Below are positions 57,801 through 64,000 of a stretch of 64,000 bases of DNA, in pieces; the stretch's first letter is position 1, and each line of letters opens with the position of its first letter. The position numbers were made by a program, and so were the translations under genes. The notes below the pieces were generated by a model. It was not told where the DNA came from. It made no database searches and saw only the letters and a program-made list of their open reading frames with translations. The stretch is taken from positions 62,001 through 126,000 of the forward strand of contig JAAVVG010000013.1 of assembly GCA_012976225.1 (NCBI GenBank), given 5' to 3'. This stretch comes from Golubevia sp. BC0850 (lineage: Eukaryota; Basidiomycota; Exobasidiomycetes; Golubeviales; Golubeviaceae).

Positions 57801-60400
57801 GAAACTGAAACTTCAAACGGTAGCGTTGAGCTTAGAATAGGTCAAATTCATAAAGCTAGAGTCATTGGAACTCAATCAGAACCGAATGCAGTCACCCTAT
57901 TATTGCCTAACAAATGTAAAGCAAGATTGCATTTGGTTGATATGGTGGATGATTATTCGACTCTTCTTTCTGATAAATCTACTTCAACTAAATTTCAATC
58001 GGTTTCAGAATCTCTGCCTAAAATGGATTCTTATCTAGAAGTTTGCATTTTGAACTTAAGGAACTCGAATCGTAAAGCTGATGTTTCAACTAGACCTTCA
58101 GTCATTTCAAGGGCTAAAGGTCAACCTTTCCCTTCTAATTCTGAAAGCGTCGTCGATATGGAAGTCCCTTGTCAGAATGCTCAAGAAGCTGTCAAGGTTT
58201 TGAATCCTGGAATGGAAGTCAGAGGCTTCGTTAGAAATGTTGCTGAAGGTGGACTTTTCGTTGATCTGGGAGCTAATTTAACTGCTAGAGTCAAGATTAA
58301 GGAGATTGAAGATGGATTTACGAAGGATTGGAAGAAAGGTTGGAAGAAAGAGATGTTGGTGAAAGGAAAGGTTTTGAGGTGAGTTGACGAGAAAGAGGAT
58401 TGTTTTCGACTTTCCAATCAATGTGTTTCGCATAGACTTTATCACTAGACTGATCACTTCCCCTCGCTTCCACAGCATCGATGCAAATGCAGCTAGGGTC
58501 GAATTCTCACTACGTTCAACTCCTTCTAACGACACAAAATCTGCTCTCAAGAAAGCTAAGCACGATGCTCTAGTTCAAGCGGAAGCTTCGATCAAGAAAC
58601 TCTCCGACTTCTCGAAAGGAGACAAGATCAAAGGGTTCATCAGAGGAAAGAGCGATTTTGGGGTCTTTGTTCAAATCGAAGGGACAGATGTCAGTGGTCT
58701 TTGCCACAAGAGTCAGCTCTCAGATGAAGCTTCAGCTGCAGACGCTCTTCAAGCTTTCAGTCTCGGAGACAAAGTCAAGGCTGTCGTCTTGGACGTATCA
58801 GAAGAGAAGAAGAAGATCTCTTTCGGTCTGAAGCCTAGCTACTTTGAAGATGAAGATTTCGATGATGGAGATGATGAAGATCAGGATGGAGATGTCAACA
58901 TGGCAAATGGAGAGGAAGATTCTGACGAGGAAGAGCAGAATGAAGAAGACAGTGAAGATGGAGATGAGATGGACGCTTCTGCTCTTTTGAAACAAGCTGG
59001 TCTTGATGGAGGTGGCAGCGATGAAGACGAAGAGATGGGTTCCGATGAAGAAATGGAGGATCCTCAAGATTCTGAAGAAGAAGAAGGGGAAGACTACATC
59101 GAAATGGATCAAGACGAAGACGAAGCTCCAGTTGCAGTCTCTTCAAAGAAGAAAGCTGCCTCCAAATCTTCAGTTCCAGCTCCAGCAGCTCTAGAATTAG
59201 CTGGCGGCTTCAGTTGGTCAGCTCGGGAAGAAGATGAGGATGATCAAGGTCTAGCAGCCTCTGAAAGTGAATCCGAATCAGAAGAAGAAGAAGAAGGTGA
59301 AACTTCAAAGAGAGCAAATCGTCGTAAGAAAGCTTCTAAAGGTAAAAACATTCAAGAAGATATTACTGCTGATTTGGCTACTAGAACTCCAACCTCTTCA
59401 ACTGATTTCGAACGGATGTTATTAGGTTCTCCTAATTCTTCTTATCTTTGGATTCAATTCATGTCCTTTCAACTTCAACTTTCGGACGTTTCAAGAGCTA
59501 GAGAAGTTGCTAGAAGAGCGTTAAGGGTCATCAATTTTAGAGAAGAACAGGAAAAACTCAATGTTTGGATTGCTTTGCTGAATTTGGAGAACTCTTATGG
59601 ATCAATTGAAGAGAGAGAAAAGACTTTTAGAGAAGCAAGTCAAGCTAATGATGCTAAAACTATTTATCTTAGGATGAACGATATCTTGGAGAAGACTGGG
59701 AAATTGGAAGAAGCTGAAGAGAATTGGAAAAAAACTACTAAGAAGTTTGGTCATTCTAGTAAGGTCTGGAGCGGATTGGCTGCCTTCTATCTTAGACAGA
59801 AGAAGTTTGAAGAGGCTAGACATTTGATTCCTAGAAGTATGCAGAGTCTCGAAAAGAGGAAACGTGAGTTCTTCAAGAAGCATTGTGTTTTCTCTATTTA
59901 AGCTTTTACTGACTCCTTCCTTTTTTTTTCTTTCATGTCGACAGATGTCAAGACCATCCTCTCTTTCGCTCTAGGAGAATTCAGATTAGGAGACCCCGAA
60001 CGTGGAAGAGTTGTCTTCGAAGGACTGGTAGACAGTTATCCAAAGAGATTGGATCTTTGGTGGCAGTACATCGATCAAGAAGCTAGAGCCGGAAACATTT
60101 CTGCAGCTCGGTTAGTAGTCTCTTCCTTTCCCTCTATACTTCTTTTCAAAAATCTGACCTCCCTTGTCTCGCCTCTTTCTCCTCAACAGCGCCTTATTCG
60201 ATCGAGTTCTCTCTCTCAAACAATCTTCAAAGAAAGCTAAATCGGTACTTAAGAAATGGTTGGCTTTTGAAAAGAGAGTTGGAGACCCTAAAGGAGAGCA
60301 GGCTGTTTTGAAACGTGCAAAGGAATTCGTAGAGGAAATGAAGAAGAAGGAGATGGAGGCAAAGGGAGGTCAGGAAGAAGATGAAGATTTGGTCGGTTAA
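54847..60400 (+). CDS. RRP5: rRNA processing protein Rrp5 (S1 and TPR/HAT repeats)
   Basis: A nucleolar factor needed for cleavage of both 18S and 5.8S precursors. Five exons, 54847-55314, 55503-58378, 58476-59863, 59945-60110 and 60190-60400, give 1702 residues, about the size of yeast Rrp5. The Ser/Lys-rich N-terminus contains PEGDFPRGGGSGLTPLE. A row of S1 RNA-binding repeats follows, for example RLQPGSRVLCTVLAVHPLAL, IDLYSPGQWVTASVVS, GYILDSGIEGLTGF, IGSLLKCTIKSVQSTGIFLD, VLNPGMEVRGFVRNVAEGG and SKGDKIKGFIRGKSDFGVFV. A long acidic linker then leads to HAT-like helices: DFERMLLGSPNSSYLWIQFM, REVARRALRVINFREEQEKL, LGDPERGRVVFEGLVDSYPK and ALFDRVLSL. Confidence 0.96.
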
Positions 60401-60960
60401 TTGCTTTGTTTTCCTGCTGTTGTTCATTCCTAGAGTTGCTCTTGCTTATCTTTATTACACATACAAAATTCACTTCTTGAAGTGAAAGAATCTCATTTGC
60501 AATGTTATTATTCTCGCTCTGTCATTGTCAAATGAGGTCTGCCATCCTTCCATCTCCTTTGGTTTCTCGCTTCGATTTTATTTCTGCTTCATTCTTCTCT
60601 CCGAATGCTGTATCCCTGAAGCGGTTGGAATTGAAAAGGGTCTCCTGCGAGAGCGGGTGAGAATTAGAGGAGCTGCCGTGAATTCATCAGGTTCTGAAAT
60701 TCATAGCCATGGTCGCGAAACGATTAGAGATAGGACAGTCACTTTTTGATGCAATTGAAAGACTCAAGATCACAGAAAAAGTGATGTCTCCTTTCTTTTC
60801 AAGAATAAGAATGTTCTCCGGTTGGTTTGGATACACGTCATTTTTGACGACGCGTTCCGTTTCCCCAAGCTGCTTCCCAGGCCAGGCTGAACTTGAATTC
60901 CTTCTCAACGCGAGGCTAGAGCCGGACCGAAGCTTTCCAAATGAGATTCAAGCGCGCGGT

Positions 60961-61370
60961 TTCCCTTATAATGAGCGACTCTTTCCTTTCCAACACTTCT
61001 TCCCCTTTCTCATCACTTTTGCCATCCACATCCAAATCACCTACTCTGGACTTGATCGTTTCTTCAAATCATTTAAAATCTTCCAAACTTTAAAAAGAGG
61101 GCCTCATCAACGGAGGAACTCATCAAACGACTTCTCTCCTTCTCCAACTCATTGGAAAGAGAGAGAGAAGTTCGGACAAGGTCTGAATCTGACAGCTCTG
61201 AAAGGCTTCAGATTCTAATGACCATATCAGAATCTCACCTCTGGCAGGAGAGTGATTACGCCGGTTAGGACTCTTAATCTTTAAGGTGGGGTCCTTCGCG
61301 GTCAGTTTCCAACTGGTTGTCCGATGCTCGTAAAGAGCGGTCGTTGAGCACTTGGCTCGACGAAGGGTGA
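60961..61370 (+). repeat. LTR-like or unknown repeat, copy 1
   Basis: Begins near a TTATAA box (60966-60971), then a pyrimidine-rich run containing CTTCCCCTTTCTCATC, then the part shared with copy 2 (about 61194-61360). Shared words include AATGAC, TCACCTCTG, GTGATTACG and GTAAAGAGCGGTC. Function unknown; it could be a solo LTR or an untranslated RNA gene. The boundaries are approximate. Confidence 0.4.
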
Positions 61371-61730
61371 GACAATGATAGAAGAGACACCTCCCCGGAG
61401 GGGGGTAATCCTACAATCGCACGTCGATCACACGTCGTTTGAAGGAAGCAGACAGCTTTCGAGCTGGAGAAGGTGTCGCAGGGGATGAGTGGTAGACGAG
61501 TCTCCGACCCCCTGATCTTCTCTCTTTCTCTCTTTCTTCTCTCTCCCTTCTCTCTCTCTGTCTTGTCTTCTCTCTTTCTTCTCTCTCTCTTCTCTCTCTT
61601 TCTCCCGTTCTTCTCTCTGCTCAACTTCTCCTTCTCTCTCTTCTAAGTTTCCTTTCTAGCTGCGTTCGCTCGTGACCTTCACTCTCGGCTTCCGCATCTC
61701 TCTTTCCGCCTTGGCCTTGTGCCGTCTCCT

Positions 61731-62070
61731 TTCCTTATAAACTTCGCCTTCTTGTAAATCTTTTCCCCTTTCCCTCATCCGTTAATCTCACCCTTTCAAC
61801 CTCCTTTCCGACTTGCTTTAGCCCTTCAACACCTCGTGTTGATTTCCAACCTCTTTCGCCCCTTCGACCAGTGTCGCCCGCTAACAGAAGGCCAGAGTCG
61901 AAGAGCTTTGAAATGCCTTTGGCTTAAATGACAATACTGATTTCTCACCTCTGATGAGGGGATGATTATGCAGCCGCTCCTCACGGATGGCAGGTCATCT
62001 ATGTTCATTGCTTTGTCACATGCTTGTAACGAGCAGTCCTGGAGTATTTGGAGTATTTTGACTCCACGGT
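61731..62070 (+). repeat. LTR-like or unknown repeat, copy 2
   Basis: Begins near a TTATAA box (61735-61740), then CTTTTCCCCTTTCCCTCATC, then the part matching copy 1 (about 61903-62056). Shared words are AATGAC, TCACCTCTGAT, GATGATTATG and GTAACGAGCAGTCC. Spacing between box and core is 60 bp shorter than in copy 1. Confidence 0.4.
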
Positions 62071-62450
62071 CCGTAGACATTAGTCAACACCCCTCTTTTT
62101 CCCCTTTTCTCAATTTTTCTTGCAGTCAGTTTATCAATAGGCAACATCGACTCACACCTATCATCGTCACATCAAGCATCGACTGTTCTCACGCCTTCTT
62201 TCAGTTTATGGAGCTCCGCCGGAACATGAAGACCATCAAATCTAATGAGGAAAGATTTGAGGGAAAAGAAAATGGAAATTCATGTTCAAATCGCCGAAGG
62301 CAGTCGAGGAATAGCCTTTGGCTGGAGAGCCAGGAGAAGACAAGGAAGTTCGAGAAGGGGGACAGGAGAAATGTACTTCTCCACAGATTGGAGGATTTAC
62401 CCAAATGATCATTATTGCTAATCACGCGTTAATTCCAAAGTGAAAATTTG

Positions 62451-62560
62451 GGGGGTGTAAAACAGTGGTTAGTTTATCAGACTTCGATTAACACTTTTTC
62501 AATAGCGAGAGTGTCGAGTCCGACATCTGGGAGTCGAGGGTTCGAACCCCTCCATCCTCT
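62451..62560 (+). tRNA. tRNA-Arg (anticodon TCG) with a 37-nt intron
   Basis: All four arms fold. The acceptor stem pairs GGGGGTG with CATCCTC (two G-T pairs), discriminator T. The D arm is AAAC-AGTGGTTA-GTTT. The anticodon stem pairs TCAGA with TCTGG, with loop CT-TCG-A before the intron. The variable loop is GAGTC. The T arm is GAGGG-TTCGAAC-CCCTC, a perfect B box (GGTTCGAACCC). The intron, 62488-62524, sits one base 3' of the anticodon as in all nuclear tRNA introns and contains TCGA, able to pair with the anticodon. The mature tRNA is 73 nt before CCA. A T6 terminator follows at once. The A box is unusual (AAACAGTGGTTAG). Confidence 0.85.
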
Positions 62561-62561
62561 C

Positions 62562-62567
62562 TTTTTT
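62562..62567 (+). terminator. Pol III terminator of tRNA-Arg
   Basis: Six T residues two bases after the discriminator base, the usual RNA polymerase III stop. Confidence 0.85.
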
Positions 62568-62839
62568 GTGTTTGTGACATCTCTTCTCTTAACTTCTTCT
62601 TCGCTCCTACCTTATTTTTGTCTATCGGGCTTTGGGTTAACCCTAATCCTCACTCCATAAGGACTTAGCAACCCTTTCCTTTTCGGATTTGCTGAGATTT
62701 CTCTTGCGTCACGATGTTTCATCTCCACAGCGCAGGGGAAGCTCAAAATCTTCATCACGCAGCACCAACCACAACACTTCTCGCTCTCCTAGAGATCAGT
62801 CTACTCATTCATCCACCAAGTACAACATGACAAGGTGAC
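62568..62839. other. spacer between the tRNA and the P450 relic
   Basis: About 270 bp without a recognisable feature. Confidence 0.4.
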
Positions 62840-64000
62840 TTAGACTCTCAAAGTCGGTCCCTTCTTGTGAGGAGGACCAAAACCTTTAAGAAAAACTTGA
62901 AGTCCATCGAAAGAGTTTGCAGAAGGCGCTGATACTCCTTCATAGAATATGGAGAAAGAAAGTCAGACTCAAATCAATGTACACGGCCAAGAACTCACCT
63001 CCGGAAAAATGAAGAAATCCGTCCCTTTTCAAGCTTCCATCATTCACATCTTCAGATCTAATCGGAATTTAAAGGCCTCCAAAGTTCGTTCCATCTGGAG
63101 ATACTTCTCTTGGAAGAGGCTGGAGTAACCCTCTGAACCTCAAGGACGAAAAGATAAGGAAGAGAGGTTCCTTGGGCTTGACTAGCTGGAGAAGCGAGTT
63201 TCCCTTCTTTGACAGCCTCGGCTGTTTCTTCCGTCTCTTTAGCGTAGTGTCGAGAACCCCAAAAGAGTAGAAAGAGCCAGGATCGAAGGAAACCGGCAGT
63301 CGTATCACTTCCAGCGGCACTGTGAAAGGGAAACAAAAGAAGACAGAGTCAACAGGTGTCACTTTGGGGTACCACTCAAAATCCAAGCAAAAGTTCTACC
63401 CACAGTATCTCTGCAAGTTTGAATGATTCTCAATAGATTGGAAGACTCAATATAGCATCGGAAATTTGCTACCTTGATGAAATTGATGAGTAGATCGGGC
63501 TGACTACCTCTCTTGGGCTCTTTCAGACGTCCTGCTGCAACAGGACGAGAACAATTGATGAACTGGGTGACTGCGTGACTGCTGGAGTGATTTTCAGTAT
63601 TGCGAGCCATGTCTGAGTGCCTAGACTGGAAAAGGAGAGAAAACTCACTTTTGTTGACACTCAAAACAAAACAAAACACTTCGAAATACCAAATCGCAGT
63701 AATCTTATACCGAAAACCTTCTCATACCCTTTTGTAGCCTCCATCTCCTCGAACCTTCATGAAACCGAAAGAATGGACTCTAGAGTGGAGAAACGGGCCA
63801 TAATGATAGTTCCAGGCTCCCCAGCAAACCCTCTCTGAACTTCGGAACACCACTCCAAGAATTCTTCTTTACAACCACTCTCAAATCAATTTGTATTTCT
63901 TCCTGTATATCTAATATTCCAAGAGAGTCCGCTCATAGGCTGTGAAGATCGATATGAGAAGGACGGGTAGTGGCAAATGCGTTCCCAACTTTGAGACAGT
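62840..64000 (-). pseudogene. broken cytochrome P450 gene, continuing past the window
   Basis: Read in the minus direction, parts of a P450 occur in order but in different frames. RGSQPDLLINFIK is typical of the stretch before the I helix. AAGSDTTAGFLRSWLFLL is the I helix with its (A/G)GxDTT core. SRHYAKETEETAEAVKEGK and then LPYLFVLEVQRVTP contain a K-helix ExxR (EVQR). In the next frame come REVSPDGTNFGGL, a TAA stop, then SLKRDGFLHFSGG, which resembles the approach to the heme loop. The heme Cys motif is not found, and the piece between the I helix and its upstream helix cannot be spliced in frame. Hence a degraded copy is more likely than an active gene. The 5' end lies beyond the window edge; the boundaries are approximate. 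Confidence 0.5.

Larger units (their letters stand above)
60401..62450. other. 2-kb gene-poor stretch with diverged repeats
   Basis: No protein gene that I can support. It holds a long pyrimidine-rich run (about 61510-61640), two related repeat copies described separately, and short frames that look random. The composition differs from the coding part of the window, and an intron-containing tRNA gene follows. Confidence 0.5.

Noticed and set aside
60709-61218. 169-residue plus-strand frame
   Set aside because: No recognisable motif and it crosses the TATA-like box and repeat. Length alone in a gene-poor stretch is not enough.
61274-61624. 116-residue minus-strand frame of Arg/Lys/Glu
   Set aside because: It is the reading of a long CT-rich microsatellite-like run and has no complex sequence.
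61962-62408. 148-residue frame as a copia-type Gag start
   Set aside because: It lies after an LTR-like copy, but I find no zinc knuckle, protease, integrase or reverse-transcriptase motif here.
62389-62560. Longer tRNA using GAGGATT as the 5' acceptor strand
   Set aside because: It pairs with six of seven bases but would need an insertion far too long; GGGGGTG at 62451 pairs seven of seven (two G-T) and gives normal arm lengths.
1-64000. CRISPR arrays, prophage, operons or rRNA genes
   Set aside because: No spaced repeats of that type, no ribosome-binding-site structure and no rRNA signature sequence were seen; the DNA is plainly fungal nuclear.

Overview
The window is nuclear DNA of a filamentous or dimorphic fungus, most likely a basidiomycete. 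Nearly every protein gene carries short spliceosomal introns (mostly 60-100 nt, GT-AG, donors usually GTGAGT or GTAAGT). Gene spacing is tight, low-complexity Ser/Pro/Gln tails are common, and the recognisable proteins are all eukaryotic housekeeping or fungal families. I could not fix the genus. I built the gene models by joining open frames at splice sites. In every multi-exon model the splice phases close without a frame error, and where a family is recognised the conserved residues run through the junctions.

Layout. 1-470: 3' end of an unknown Gln/Ser/Tyr-rich gene. 875-13804: a head-to-head pair, the Pol III factor BDP1 (minus, with three HMG-like boxes) and the PI3P 5-kinase FAB1 (plus, ten exons). 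13.8-15.3 kb: no convincing gene, perhaps a decayed one. 15275-16952: a cytosine-deaminase-like amidohydrolase (minus). 17209-17679: an isolated open frame that looks like the C-terminal tail of a LINE reverse transcriptase (minus). 17786-20191: a mitochondrial PPR protein (plus). 20532-24738: splicing factor SF3B3/RSE1 (minus). 25473-27796: the circularly permuted GTPase GNL1 (minus). 28043-30749: a TLDc protein (plus). 31131-32566: GET1 (plus). 33060-36630: a DCAF11-type WD40 protein (minus). 36761-37210: a small one-pass membrane protein (plus). 37777-39890: pyruvate dehydrogenase E2 (minus). 40215-41576: a membrane-anchored sulfotransferase-family protein with a proposed 6-nt exon (minus). 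42004-44514: an RMD1/RMD8 (DUF155) protein (minus). 44681-48654: the SNF1/AMPK beta subunit (plus). 49043-51317: an ENOSF1-type L-fuconate dehydratase (plus). 51660-54630: bifunctional ADE5,7 (minus). 54847-60400: RRP5 (plus). From 60.4 kb the DNA becomes gene-poor: two diverged LTR-like repeats, an intron-containing tRNA-Arg(TCG), and a broken cytochrome P450 relic running to the window edge.

How it fits together. Most genes are unlinked housekeeping functions: Pol III transcription, endosomal lipid signalling, splicing, mitochondrial expression and metabolism, tail-anchored protein insertion, purine synthesis and rRNA processing. Six gene pairs are head-to-head with 106-246 bp between start codons, so shared bidirectional promoters are likely. 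I found no CRISPR array, operon or prokaryote-type island. The most unusual items are the BDP1-HMG-box fusion, the 6-nt exon, the lone LINE tail and the repeat/tRNA/P450 end of the window.
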